A stretch of DNA of 64,000 nt, taken from positions 1,345,551 through 1,409,550 of the forward strand of contig JAJVDF010000193.1 of NCBI GenBank assembly GCA_022410635.1. Reading direction: 5' to 3'. The notes beneath the pieces are model-generated. The model was not told the DNA's origin and did no database searches. It was given only the letters and a program-made list of their open reading frames with translations. Source of the DNA: Tretioscincus oriximinensis. Its lineage: Eukaryota; Chordata; Lepidosauria; Squamata; Gymnophthalmidae. Below are positions 22,154 through 33,160 of the stretch, piece by piece (the first letter of the stretch is position 1; the number at the start of each line of letters is the position of its first letter). Made by a program: the position numbers and the translations under genes.

Positions 22154-22675
22154 CCGTCCTTCAACTTCACTTTAGATCATTTGTCATTGGGGCTAATTGC
22201 GGCAATTTTGCCTCTACTTGTAACTATCAATTCAATCTGGGGTCCTAATGGTGTATCAATTGCAAAAATGAAATAAATCAAAATATATAGTTTCATTAAG
22301 AACCTTTTTGATGGTGCTGCTGGTTTCTGTTTCTTCTATTCAACACTTTAAAAAAAGGGCTCAAGGCTTTAGTCGTCAAACTCTGATAATGATAACCTGG
22401 GATAGAAAAATTCATGGGGACTCACAAAGTGACAGTCAGCTTTGATTTTTCTCTCTCTCTCAGTCATCAGGATTACTAGGCAGAGTAACAGAGCTTCCAT
22501 TTTCAACATGTATTTGTGCAAGTCAGGACTTTCCCTAGCTGCACACTATCAGTCAGGAATCAATGTAGAATAAGAAATGAGAATGTCTGCCCAAAAATGA
22601 AACCCAGAGTTTAGAAATTATGCAAAAAAAATCCCAAGCCCAAGCAATTTCTTCCTTCCCATTAAAAAGTAAACT
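22154..22675. other. Intergenic DNA, no feature recognised
   Basis: Unique-looking sequence containing a TCTCTCTCTC run near 22450. Confidence 0.4.
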
Positions 22676-22920
22676 GTTGGGTATAGTGGTTAGAGTGTTG
22701 AACTCGTACCTGGTAGTCTCCCGGTTCGATTCCCCAGTCCTCCATGAAAGCCAGCTGGGTGACCTTGGGCCAGTCACAGTTCTTCGGAACTCTCTCAGCC
22801 CCACCTACTTCACAGGGTGTCCGTTGTGGAGAAATCAACAAAAGCTATGTGCATCCTTCTATGGTTGGCCGCCCTGAGCCCTTCAGGTATAGGGAGGGAT
22901 ATAAGTGCAAATAAATAAAT
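22676..22920 (+). mobile_element. Sauria-type tRNA SINE, copy 3 (best preserved)
   Basis: A-box region TAGTGGTTAGA (22684-22694) and B box GGTTCGATTCC (22723-22733) are intact, as needed for Pol III transcription. The body has GTGACCTTGGGCCAGTCACA and CTCTCAGCCCCACCTACTTC. The tail GGCCGCCCTGAGCCCTTCAG ... AAATAAATAAAT matches the L2 3' end at 36690-36748. The Sauria family is specific to squamates, which supports the host assignment. Confidence 0.85.
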
Positions 22921-23292
22921 ACTACCAAAGACCTTTCTTTAATAAAGCTATAAGGTTTTGTTCTTCTTTTATAGTCTGGACTAAAGTGGGTTTTTTAATT
23001 TAAAAAGTAGTAGTTCATTTTCCATGTAATTGGAGCTCAATTGTAGAGAAAACTGTCCAGAAAGCAGTATTTATTGCTTTGTTGTGACATAGCCAAGTAA
23101 TGAGTGTAACCTGTGCAATTATCAAAGTACAAAAACAACAAAATAAATTATGGTACACTGCAACATGTGTAAGTCACTGTTTGTTTTCCGTAACATCACA
23201 ATCATGGAAAAAATGACTTTCTGATTGATGATAGTGCCGCAACAGCTGCTATTTTGTTATCTCCCCCTTTAAAATTCCTTTTCCTATAAATT
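22921..23292. other. Intergenic DNA, no feature recognised
   Basis: Nothing recognised. Confidence 0.4.
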
Positions 23293-23360
23293 CCGGGAGG
23301 GCGGGATAGACACCCCAAAAATGGGTTTTCCTCCAAAAAAAAGGTCATCTGGTCAGCCTA
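23293..23360. mobile_element. Foldback hAT-like MITE, half copy 3
   Basis: It matches the right arm of the elements at 6244 and 21939 (CACCCCAAAAATGGGTTTTC, then GGTCATCTGGTCAGCCTA) and lacks the left arm. Confidence 0.65.
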
Positions 23361-24265
23361 CATGATTTAATCCACTTTACTAGAAGTGGATTAGCTCAAT
23401 CTGCCTTAGGTCCAGTTTACGCAGGCCAGTAAACTATTTTAGGCCCTACAATGGATTACTGAACCTGTGCAAACTGGGTCAAAGACAGATCAGTTTAATA
23501 CAGATCAGTTTAATCCATAAAGTGGTTAAATCAGATAAATACAAATCAGGCCTAAGGATGACCTCACTGAATTCTGCTGCAGACTGTATTATTATGCATG
23601 TGGTAAGTCCCTATTCTCAGGCTGTGTGCACACAGCATATTTCTACCTCAATTGGAAGCAAGATGAGGAAGACTACAGCACATGGATTAAGAGTTGTTGA
23701 GCAGTCATCCTTCAGTAAACTCCGTTTATTCCGGAGTAAACGATTTTTGTGGGGGTGACAAGATCCTTCGATGAGCTGGAGAATTATCCTGTTGATTTCT
23801 TTTATTATTATTATTTTGATTATTGTTCATGGTAAATTGTATGAATTAATACAATGAATTAATATGAAAAGGGTTATCCCCCAACATGATGAACTAATTG
23901 GATGAATTCCAGGGTCAAACAACATCCCACTTCTCCTTTCCTTTAAAAAGTATTAAGTGTAATTAATTGACTATTGGTAGTTTGCTTGTTTTAATGTATA
24001 TAAAGGGGTTGTATATATATAAATGAGCTAGAATAGTTAATATATTATATATATATATATAGAATTAGAGATAGAAATTTGACTATGGGCATTATCATTT
24101 AATCACGGGATTCAGTTCATAATATGACATGACAAAAGGGAAAATTGGGAAAATGTTATTAATGAGGGGGTGGTGGTTATATATAAATTCCAGAATAATC
24201 AATAGACGACAAACCGACAGCAGTATGGTCCGAACCAAAGCTCTTTTAGCAAATAATATTAATTA
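23361..24265. other. Intergenic DNA with weak inverted repeats, then L1 5' flank
   Basis: GATTTAATCCACTTTA (about 23366) and AAAGTGGTTAAATC (about 23520) form a weak inverted pair, a possible old MITE. At 23613 CAGGCTGTGTGCACAC recalls the element end at 53113. From 23760 the DNA is very AT-rich with (AT)n at 24040-24060 and may include the untranslated leader of the following L1. Confidence 0.35.
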
Positions 24266-24362
24266 ATATTGTGAAGGGTAGGGCCATACAACACCCAACC
24301 TTCCTTTTAAGAATTTTAAAATTCTTAAAAGGAAGGTTGGGTGTTGTATGGCCCTACCCTTC

Positions 24363-24369
<7 letters not shown>
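24266..24369. repeat. Perfect 104-bp palindrome without spacer
   Basis: Two 52-bp arms meet at GAATTTTAAAATTC (centre between 24317 and 24318), and every base pairs. The arms contain GGTAGGGCCATACAACACCC and its complement. The palindrome runs directly into an (AT)n tract, and a second small palindrome (AATATTAATTAATATT) overlaps its left edge. It has no obvious tie to a mobile-element family. Confidence 0.95.

Positions 24370-24441
<72 letters not shown>
24367..24441. repeat. (AT)n microsatellite
   Basis: About 37 uninterrupted AT units between the palindrome and the L1. Such a tract is cruciform-prone and often mis-sized in assemblies. Confidence 0.95.
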
Positions 24442-24444
<3 letters not shown>

Positions 24445-24541
24445 GGTGGGAAATAGAACAAACAGTCTTTACAGGCATTATAACAGTTTTGAAGTACTTC
24501 ATACAAGGAACAGCCAATAAGAAAGAACATTTCTCCGAGGA

Positions 24542-25633
24542 ATGTCAAAGCTTAGAGTTATGACATTGAACATAAATGGCATGTGCTCTGATATCAAGAG
24601 ATATCGCCTAACTAAATTATTAAAGGATCATAAGATAGATATTGTGTACCTACAAGAGACACATAAAGCCAATGGTGGATCCCCATTATGTCTATTCAGG
24701 GACTGGGAGGTAATAGCTGAGAATCGCGGAACACGGAGGGCAAGAGGGGTTGCCATCCTAATTAGACGTACCTTAAATTTTGAAAGGGAAAGAATAAAAT
24801 CAGATAGGAATGGTAGACTCATCTTAACAAGGGGAAAACTTGATGGAGTGGATGTTGCTTTGGCTAACCTTTATGTCCCTAATATTAGACAAAAAGAGTA
24901 TATCCACAACTCCATGAGAATTCTGGAGAATTTTGCTAAGGGGGATGTAATATTGGAGGGAGACTTTAATTACGATCTAAGGACAGCACTGGTAAATTCC
25001 CAACAATTGCGTAGATCGATTTCCTTTACACGTTGGCAGCTACGGGATGTCTATGAGGTAATGGGCTTACAAAATGACCCATCTTTTATTCAGCTAGACA
25101 TCGATGTTTCCAACAGGCTAACGCTACAAAATGTCAAGACTGGTGTGAGGTGGATTTCAGACCACTCTCCGGTGATCACAAGTTTCTTAGGCCACTCAGA
25201 TCCTCCAATGAAATTCTGGAGATTCTCTGCAGATTGGACTGATAACACGGAGGTTATGACTTCACTGAAAACCGAGATTGGAGACTTTTTTGTGAGAAAT
25301 AGGGCCACAAATCTTAGGAATTCCCTCATTTGGGATGCATTTAAGGCCACCATGCGAGGCCTCTGTATCCAGCAGGACATTAGAAGGAGAAGAGCCCAGA
25401 ATAGGTATAGACAAGATATTCTTTCCCAAATACAACAACTGGATAACAATCTTAGGATTAGGTTCGATCCCAACATTAAAAGACAACTGGATGAAGCAAA
25501 AAGGAAACTTGAATTTCTGGACAGAGCCAAGTTAGCAGGCATGTTTTCAAGAAATGAGATATTAGCATGGCATGTCATGAGTACGAAGAGGATGGCTAAA
25601 GCATTAAAAACTAAAGAGGAAAAAAATGAATAA
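24542..25633 (+). pseudogene. L1 ORF2 N-terminal part: AP-like endonuclease
   Basis: A 363-codon open frame. In L1 the endonuclease nicks target DNA to prime reverse transcription. Motifs in order are TLNINGM (residues 8-14), QETH (38-41), GDFNYD (140-145) and SDHSP (206-210), which cover the known catalytic Asn, Glu, Asp/Asn and Asp/His positions. The segment before SDH is shorter than usual, so a small deletion is likely around residue 180. Residues 290-360 are basic and helical, as in the L1 linker. The start ATG lies in AATGTCAAAGCTTAG. The frame is lost in the A-run at 25618-25626 before RT. The fold may be damaged even though the motifs remain. Confidence 0.85.
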
Positions 25634-25647
25634 TACTGCTTAAAGGC

Positions 25648-27783
25648 ATGAATGATCAAAATATTATCCGGGATGTAGAAATTAGGGCGTGCCTAGCCAA
25701 ATTCTATAAACATCTCTATAGAGCACGAGATGTAAAGGACCCCCCCTTTCAGGTAAGATCTCAACTTAACAACATAGAGCAAACCTCTCTTAATGCAGCA
25801 ATTACTGAACAGGAAGTGAGATCTGCTATAGCGGGTTTAAAATTAGGAAAGACACCCGGAACCGATGGTTACACGGCTGCATTTTACAAATTGTTTAAAG
25901 AGGAAGTGGTCCCCCCTTTAACCGTACTTTTCAATCAAGTGTTACAAGGGCAAGAAATCCCCTCCTCATGGCGGGAGTTGGAGATAATACGAGACAATTC
26001 TGTGATTAAGGGATATCGGATAGCTAGAGAGGAGGTTAAAATACAGCTGTATGCTGATGATGCCCTGATTACCATGGTGGATCCTAAGGAGAACATTCCC
26101 CGTATAAAACTTCATACGGATAATTTTGAAAAATTATCTGGTATGACAATCAATATATCAAAATCAGAATTATTAGCAACAAATATCCCTAGAAATGACC
26201 TTGCTGATATATATGTTCAGACGGGCTTAAGAACTCGGCTCAAAAAATTTAGGTATTTAGGGATATGGATATCGAAAAATATGGATAAAATGATTAATCT
26301 CAATTACAATCCAGTCTGGAAAAAGTAAAAAAAATTGCTCAAGAGCTGGAAAAATAAAAAATGGGCAAATACTACTAAAATAAGAGCAGTAAAAATGCTA
26401 ATCCTACTAAAATTTATTTTTTTATTTCAAGCCCTCCCTATGGATATACCAGAGGCTCAACTTAAACTTTGGGAAAATCAGATTAAAATGTGGATATTAA
26501 ACCAGAAAAAAACAGAATCCCAAATAGAACTCTATTCAAAAAGGGAACAATTAGGATGGGGGCTCCCCTCCTTGAGATTCTACTTTGACGCATTTCAAAT
26601 AAACAGAATACTACAAATAGAATATGAGAGGGGGGAAAAATCAATAAGGATAGAACTAGGAGTGAACAATATGCAAAATAAAACAGTTCTAGATCCATGT
26701 ATTGAGAATAGAATGGTTAAATCATGGTTAACACCCTTAGCCTCCACCTATAGGAGGTAGAGAGCAAACTGGAAATTGTTGGTAACTAATTGGAGACATG
26801 TGGCTTCTATTAACGTGTTAAATAACACGGGGGACCAACATCTGAACCTATATTTAGATATCCTAAAAACTTATGATTATAGAAGTTTAAGAGATTTTGT
26901 CGATCAAGAAGGTACCCCAGTGGACATGGCATTAATTAGGAACCTGATGGTAAATCTGGTTCAGAGATATTGGCTGCAAGAACTGTCATTACAAAATCAG
27001 TTAAGCTCCCAAGAATTTAAAAATAGTATGAGGGGAAGATCTAATTTAGAAATGGTGATGCAAAAATTATTGAAAGCGGAGAGGAAATTGGTTAAATTAA
27101 TATACGATATTATAATAATACATAAATATAAAAATTTAGTGCTCCTGTCTGATTTTTGGGGGACAGAGTTTCCCCAAATAAAACCGACTTGGTCCCATTG
27201 GGTTAACTGTTTTCTCAAACATAGGGATATTAGAATTAGGGAGACAGAGCTGAAGAAAATATCCAAATGGTACCGTACTCCAGCCCAACTATCCCATATA
27301 AGCAGGATACCATCTTTATGTTGGCATGGATGCGGGGATAGGGGGACATATCTACATATGTGGGAGAACTGCCCCCTGGTAAAAAGGTTCTGGAACAAAA
27401 TTAGAGATGAAATTAAATTGATTACAGATATTTTTATTCCAGAATCTATTGAAATATGGTTATTTGGATTGTTGGACTCTTTGAACATAAGTAAGGAAGA
27501 CAAACTCTGTATAGACTGTGCCATTTTTGCTGGTCATATGTTGGTGGTTAAAGGATGGAAATGTCATCAAAATTGGACTATGGATGAATGGTGGAAGTAT
27601 TTAATTGAATTTATGATTTTTGACATCCTACATACCAAAAGACTGCAATCTATTGGTATTAATTTAAAACTACATTGGTCCACCAAGTGTCAAAGGCTCA
27701 TTGCCTACGGCTCAACTACAAATGCTCATATTATTTTACAAGAGGCTGTACAGATGTTCCTCGAACAACGATGGATTTCTTAA
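25648..27783 (+). pseudogene. L1 ORF2 RT (internally deleted) and C-terminal domain
   Basis: One frame carries RT motifs GLKLGKTPGTDGYTAAFYK and then PPLTVLFNQVL...SSWRE. It jumps directly to GYRIAREEVKIQLYADDAL, with YADD at 26050-26061. The stretch that normally holds the YRPISL and KAFD blocks is absent, about 190 residues, so the polymerase cannot work. After a stop (26326) come YLGIWI-type thumb sequences and the LLKFIFLFQALPM block. After a stop at 26758 comes the C-terminal domain with CWHGCGDRGTYLHMWENC (from 27319), a CX3CX7HX4C zinc-knuckle pattern like that of L1. The same domain is present at 51561-52937. Confidence 0.85.
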
Positions 27784-27912
27784 TATCTTAATGTGGAACC
27801 TGTAATATTGGAAGGGGGGGGGGAATATATAATTGTGTTATTGTTATATGATTTTGTTTAATTATTTGTTTAATTATGGAAAAACAATAAAATATTATAA
27901 CCTAAAATAAAA

Positions 27913-28738
27913 AAAAGAATCTCTGAATCTTTTTATATATATAACCTGATGAGTTTTGCTGCTACTTTTGTATTTGCTTTACCCGAGTTGCTTGTAAATC
28001 TTTCCTTTTTAGAATGCAGAGAAAATCCGGAACTATAAAAAGGTATCTGAAAACATATTACCTTTAAAAAGCAGGATTTGTTACTTTTCAGTCTGTGTAT
28101 CTGATCATCAAAAACCCTATTTTATTTCTAAAAATGGGAGGAAAACACACGTTTTCTGTCGGTGTAAATAGAATGCATTATCCTTCTTCAATAACTATTT
28201 CAAGCATGCTTTTGTATTCCTTTTTTCCACAGCCCTATTGCAATAAGCCTTAGAGTAATTGCCCCTTCTTTTCTCTAACAGGTTCATTATTCTTTTGCCA
28301 TAATTGCAGCCATTAAATGGCCAATTGTTAAATTTCCACTCCTACATTTACTTAGCACTACATTTTATAATGGGGTATATCATTACAGTACCCCAGTGGC
28401 CACGGTGATTGTTCAAAGTGTTTCTGACAAGTCAATGAGTTCCATTTGAAATATGTAGCATGTTTGATTTCAAAATAAGCTCTCCCCTCCTCTTCTCTAT
28501 ATGATTATCTTCTTAAAGCTGCTCTTAAGAGTTCAATTAGACAGGGCTTTCTAAAGTCATTACTTTGGGGAAAAGCATCCAATCCAGGCACACTATGAAA
28601 ACACCTTTCAAACAGCTGTTTTTATATATCCTGCACGACATATTTTGCCACACTGCAGCCCATATTTACTTCGACATTAGGACACACCTTTCCTGACTCT
28701 GTCATTACAACTCATTCATTGGCCACTGCTCTACTTAC
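27913..28738. other. Intergenic DNA, no feature recognised
   Basis: No repeat recognised. 28180-28640 has a balanced composition with homeobox-like AATTG and TAATTG motifs and could be conserved non-coding DNA; this is a guess. Confidence 0.3.
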
Positions 28739-28750
28739 ATTTCTAATGCT

Positions 28751-28936
28751 CAATTTCAGAGAAATAGCCGTGTTAGTCTAGTAGAAAGTCCAGCAAAGGA
28801 GCTAGCAGCACTTTGAGACTAACTTGAGAAAAGTGGGTGGCATAAGCTTTCGTAGACACGTAGATGTGTCTATGAAAGCTTATGCCACCCACTTTTCTCA
28901 AGTTAGTCTCAAAGTGCTGCTAGCTCCTTTGCTGGA
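28751..28936. mobile_element. Foldback element with a 12-bp target duplication
   Basis: Two 70-bp arms (28790-28859 and 28866-28935) differ at one position and enclose a 6-base loop. A 39-bp unpaired leader (GAGAAATAGCCGTGTTAGTC within it) precedes the left arm. ATTTCTAATGCT is duplicated exactly on both sides (28739-28750 and 28937-28948). A partial leader copy occurs at 59634-59670. The 12-bp duplication is too long for hAT or mariner and more like target-primed retroposition. Confidence 0.8.
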
Positions 28937-28948
28937 ATTTCTAATGCT

Positions 28949-29617
28949 ATAATGGGTAATACATTCCTAATAACTATTTCTGTCCTGCCACTCTCTTGCT
29001 CTTATTCCTCAACACCAGATTTCTAGAAGTGGGAATATTGATATAAAACTACTCACCTACTTTAATCTTCCATGTTTGCAAATGTCTCTTCACACGTCCT
29101 AAAGAAGGAATCATGAATTTTCCTAGCTTTTGGAAATAAAGAAATTCAAATATATAAACATATAAATACATCACTAGTATTCTCCTCTCAGGGTAAGAAA
29201 TTTCTGTCATTGATTACACAGTTTCCCCACCAAATAGGAGATCACTAAACTTGGAAGGGGAAAAAAAGAGTCAATTGCGGTGCTACTTAGAAATTCCATT
29301 CATCACTGTACTAATCTTTCTGAGGCTTCAACCCTCAGGAAGCTGCAAGCTGATGTCTGTCAGGAAAGAATGAATGAAAATCATCAAGAAGGTAGCTCTT
29401 ATCAGTCACTGATCACATCCTACACATAACTAGGCTTTTAGTTAGGTATTACCATAAAAAAAACCAGAATAGAGAATTGCAATTTTCATGGATGTGGACA
29501 CAAAGGAAATTTCAGCATTATAAGCTGCACCTCTGGAAAATTTACATACCCATTAGAGCTGCATTCCTTTGCCCCATTTTTTATGGCAGCTCTACATTCG
29601 ATAAAGCATTGTTCCAT
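28949..29617. other. Intergenic DNA, no feature recognised
   Basis: Nothing recognised. Confidence 0.4.
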
Positions 29618-29930
29618 ATATATTTTATTTATGTTTATATTCTGCCCTATATTTAAAGGTCTCAAGGTGGATCACAAGCAAAAAATCATTAAAATTAGAC
29701 TGTAAAAAATAATAACAGTGCCCACAAGGAGAGAGGATAATTGGTTCCGTCAAAAGCAGGTGTGAACAGATGCAATTTCACTAGGTATCTAAACATGTCC
29801 AATGTAGGTTCCTGATTGCATCTCAAAAAGGACCATTCCACAATTTGGGGGCTATCACAGAGAAGGCCCTCTCACATGTCCATACCCCTTTGACAAGAGA
29901 AGGTGATGGGACTGTCAAGAGTCAATGATT
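29618..29930 (-). mobile_element. L2 LINE 3' end
   Basis: Read on the minus strand, EKAFSVIAPKLWNGP matches the L2 C-terminal block (FSVAAPRLWNSLP at 36496-36534). The tail reads CACCTTGAGACCTTTAAATA and TATAGGGCAGAATATAAA. Frames are decayed. Confidence 0.7.
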
Positions 29931-31469
29931 GGAAGATCTTAGTGTATGGTTAGTGTATGGAATTTTCCAGAGCATGGAGTACTGTGTGTCTACGTTTATT
30001 TATTTTAAAGCAAAACTATGGCCACATTCTATGAGAACAACATACTGCATTTCAGCAGAAATCTAGGTGTTAGGAACTATATCCAAGAGATCCATTAATT
30101 TGCACAGAGGTTTAGAAACCTTTTTCAATATTACATTGAATAGAAAAGGTCCAAAATGCTTGCAACGTCTAACCCAAAAGGAACACAGTGTGTTGTTCCC
30201 CTAACACAAAGGAACACAGCACAGTCATGGAGTATTTACCATGGAAGCAGTGTCAGAACAGCTAAATGTCATGCCCTATCCATACAGATGCTAGCAAGCT
30301 GCCGGCATCAATGCTCACCCACATTACACATATGCGTTTTTGCTGGCTGCAGAAAGGAACAGACAGATTTGCATGCACAAAGTGTGTGCTGGCCCATTTG
30401 CTTCTTAATAGAAAGAATTTACTTTGACCCTGTAGGCTATAATTCTTGGCTGATCTGTATAGATTGTTACAGAAGGAGGATGCTTTTAACCCCCTTATAA
30501 GCATCTGCGTTTCTCACCTGACTTCTAAAGCTCTAGATAAGATGTAGCAGAATTGCTCTAAACTTCAACATACACACACACAGAGCAGCCACCCCAAGGA
30601 CGAAGGAACAGCACCTGTCTCTCATCAGAATGCCAAGTGCTAGGTTCAATTTTCAAAACTATTCCTCAACCTAAAGGAAAGAGTTGACACGGTAGGTAAT
30701 AGAATCACGCATTTGGGTGGTTGTAATTTAGATAACTTCCATCATTTCCTTGTGCTTTTATACGTAAAGAAAAATCCTTGCATTTAAAAATGCCAGATGA
30801 CTGGAAACAGCTTACAAACATCAGAGGGCATTAGAAAGCACATTTAACACCCAAAGTTGAGATACAGTTAAAACACGAAATAGATATGAGTGTGGCAGAA
30901 GAAACAAATTACGTGTGAATATTATTAATGCCCATCAGTTCTATTGTGGATTTTTTAAAAAAAATAATTGAATCCATTTTTATCTTATTTTCTTTTATAC
31001 ATTTTTGTTTACTGTTCTTTTGCAGTGATTCACCCACAGCTTCCCTATGTTTTCTAAAATGCCCTAGAGTTAGCCCCTGAAATAAACCTCTTTTCCACTG
31101 AATAATTTTCCTGTCTCATCCCTTTTCTTCCCAAACACATGAATGCACTGATATTATAAGTATTGATTTCAAAGTAGCTCACATACTATGCCTGACTATC
31201 GCACTAAAAAGAAGAAAAAGGAAGAGAAGAGAAAGAAGGACGGTTGTGTGAAGATAAGGGGTGTTTTAACAGCTATCAGTGGCAGTGCATAACCAACATT
31301 ATCCTGCATGCAGCATCTTTCTAGAAGGTAAAAGGAATGAAAATTCACTTTTCCTCAGGAGTTGTTTGAATCTCCCATGAATGTCTGTTTGGCCCACAGT
31401 TCAGAAGCACTGACCAAGAGGGGCAGTTACTGGAGAAATGTGGAGTCACTTTCCAGCTGGTCAGACAGA
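29931..31469. other. Intergenic DNA, no feature recognised
   Basis: A 114-codon plus frame (30156-30500) has no known similarity and its antisense is also open. Short purine-rich run at 31205-31240. Confidence 0.4.
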
Positions 31470-31685
31470 ACATAAGAACATAAGAAGAGCCATACTGGAT
31501 CAGGCCACAGCCCATCAAGTCCAGCATTCTGTGTCACACAGAAGCCCACCAGATGCACCTGGGCAGTCCAAACAGAGGAAAGCAAAATATGCACCTGTTC
31601 ATGACTCCCTGCAAATGGTATTTCAGGAGTCCTGCCTGTTGCTCCATCCCAGAGGCAACATCCAGACATCCATCCTAGTATCCAT
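31470..31685 (-). mobile_element. CR1 LINE 3' end
   Basis: A clean copy of the CR1 3' UTR with AGAACATAAGAACATAAGAA at its 3' end (left) and CCCACCAGATGCACCTGGGC inside. The same ATAAGAACATAAGA octamer block reappears at the other end (31685-31698). Confidence 0.8.
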
Positions 31686-31699
31686 AAGAACATAAGAGA

Positions 31700-33064
31700 C
31701 AGGCACGAGAGATTCAAACAGATCCTGAGGAAACTTGTTTTGAATTTCTTGAGCCATGATGTGATTCACTACAGGTCAGAAATGAATTCCGGAAAATTCC
31801 AGTAAGAACCGAATCTTCGTCCCCTATTACCTTCATTGATCTGCTTCACATGCTACCACTGCTATGTACCTTTAAATTAAGACTATGCTTTTAAAATTTG
31901 CCTTATGCCAGTAATTTATCATTCATGTACTTAACTCCTCTTTATCTCATCTTTCAGCACCGTTAAGCTCTTTGTGAAAGGGAAAGAACTCGTGAGACTT
32001 TATACAGTCAATTGTGGGTCATGCACATTTTTTAATTATTTTTTCATTTTTTCATTTTTCCATTTTTCATTTTTATTTATATTCTGCCTTTTCTCAAAAA
32101 AAAATTTCCTGGGCAGAGAAACATGCAAAACCAAATAATATATTAATCTATATTAAATAAAACATTTTAATTTGTATAATACATTTATTAAATTAACCGG
32201 CATACAATTATAACATAACCCAGAATCTTGAGGCTGCCTTAATTGTCATTAATTAATGCATATTAGCTTGATGTGCATTTGCTGTAGCCACAGGCGGGTA
32301 CATTAACAACTTGATCCACATTAGAAATGGAATAATGTATACATGACATCCAAGTCAATCACATACTGCATCCAGTTCACTTTACTAGCTTATGAAGCTA
32401 GCTCCAAGATCCAGCACTCCTTGGAGGACAGCTCCAAAGCTGTCCAACAATGTCATTTCCATCTGACTATGTAGATTTATCTTCCATGTAAATGTAATGT
32501 TGATAATATGTTTTTAACAGAATTACTATTACTGTGCTCTCCTGGTAATGTATTTTAGAGAACAGTTACAACCTGTTGTATGCAAACAATGTGCAATATT
32601 GATTTCTTTAAAACACATTACTAAGCCTGGACAAAAATAACCTTTGAGGAGTAGAGAACAGGAGCAATAATGCCAAGATATTTCTGCCTGGAGAACTTTC
32701 TTTATGTTTTTAAGCCTCAGAAGAGAAGGCAAGACAATGAAACTTTGGTCCTGCCACTACCTCTCTGCATTAGTAACTAGGGAAACCTGAAATTTTAAGC
32801 CTCCAAGTTAAGGCAGGATAGTTTTTTAAAAGAATTCCTGTCCTTCTCCTTGTCTTGTGTATACCTCGGAATGTTGAATTCTCCCATGCACCTATTATCA
32901 CTGACGATTAATTTTATTATTGCTTTTTTTTAATATTATACTTTACATTGTGTTTTTATCTTGTATATTATTTGCACTGTGCTAATGTGCTTTGTTTACA
33001 TTCCTGAAACAACTTTGGGATCTAGAAGGATGTTCGTTATATGGGGTGCCATTTTTTAGCAATT
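31700..33064. other. Intergenic DNA with T-rich runs
   Basis: TTTTCATTT repeats lie at 32035-32075, followed by TTATTTATATTCTGCCTTTT, possibly a decayed LINE tail on the minus strand. The rest is unassigned. Confidence 0.35.
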
Positions 33065-33160
33065 TATGGACTTACTTATTTGCATTTATATTCCACCCTA
33101 TACCCAAAGGTCTCATGACAGATTAAAATAGAACAATTCCAAACAGAACAGTGCCTATTG
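33065..33160 (-). mobile_element. L2/SINE 3' tail fragment
   Basis: TTTATATTCCACCCTATACC and CAAAGGTCTCATGACAGAT are the reverse of the shared L2/SINE tail. Which of the two it came from cannot be decided. Confidence 0.5.

Larger units (their letters stand above)
24442..27912 (+). mobile_element. L1-clade LINE, ORF2 nearly end to end, inactive
   Basis: The element holds an endonuclease, a shortened reverse transcriptase, a C-terminal domain and a short 3' UTR ending AATAAAATATTATAACC and A-rich. Frames are broken by one shift near 25620-25630 and by stops at 26326 and 26758. From ATG to final stop it spans about 1,080 codons, compared with about 1,275 for human L1 ORF2. Most of the shortfall is one gap in RT. 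No ORF1 was found upstream, so the copy is 5'-truncated or ORF1 is lost. No target duplication was found. Confidence 0.9.

Noticed and set aside
23366..23534. Weak inverted repeat as a MITE
   Set aside because: Arms match poorly beyond about 14 bp and no target duplication was found.
24263..24563. IYIYIY-repeat frames on both strands
   Set aside because: Translation of the (AT)n tract.
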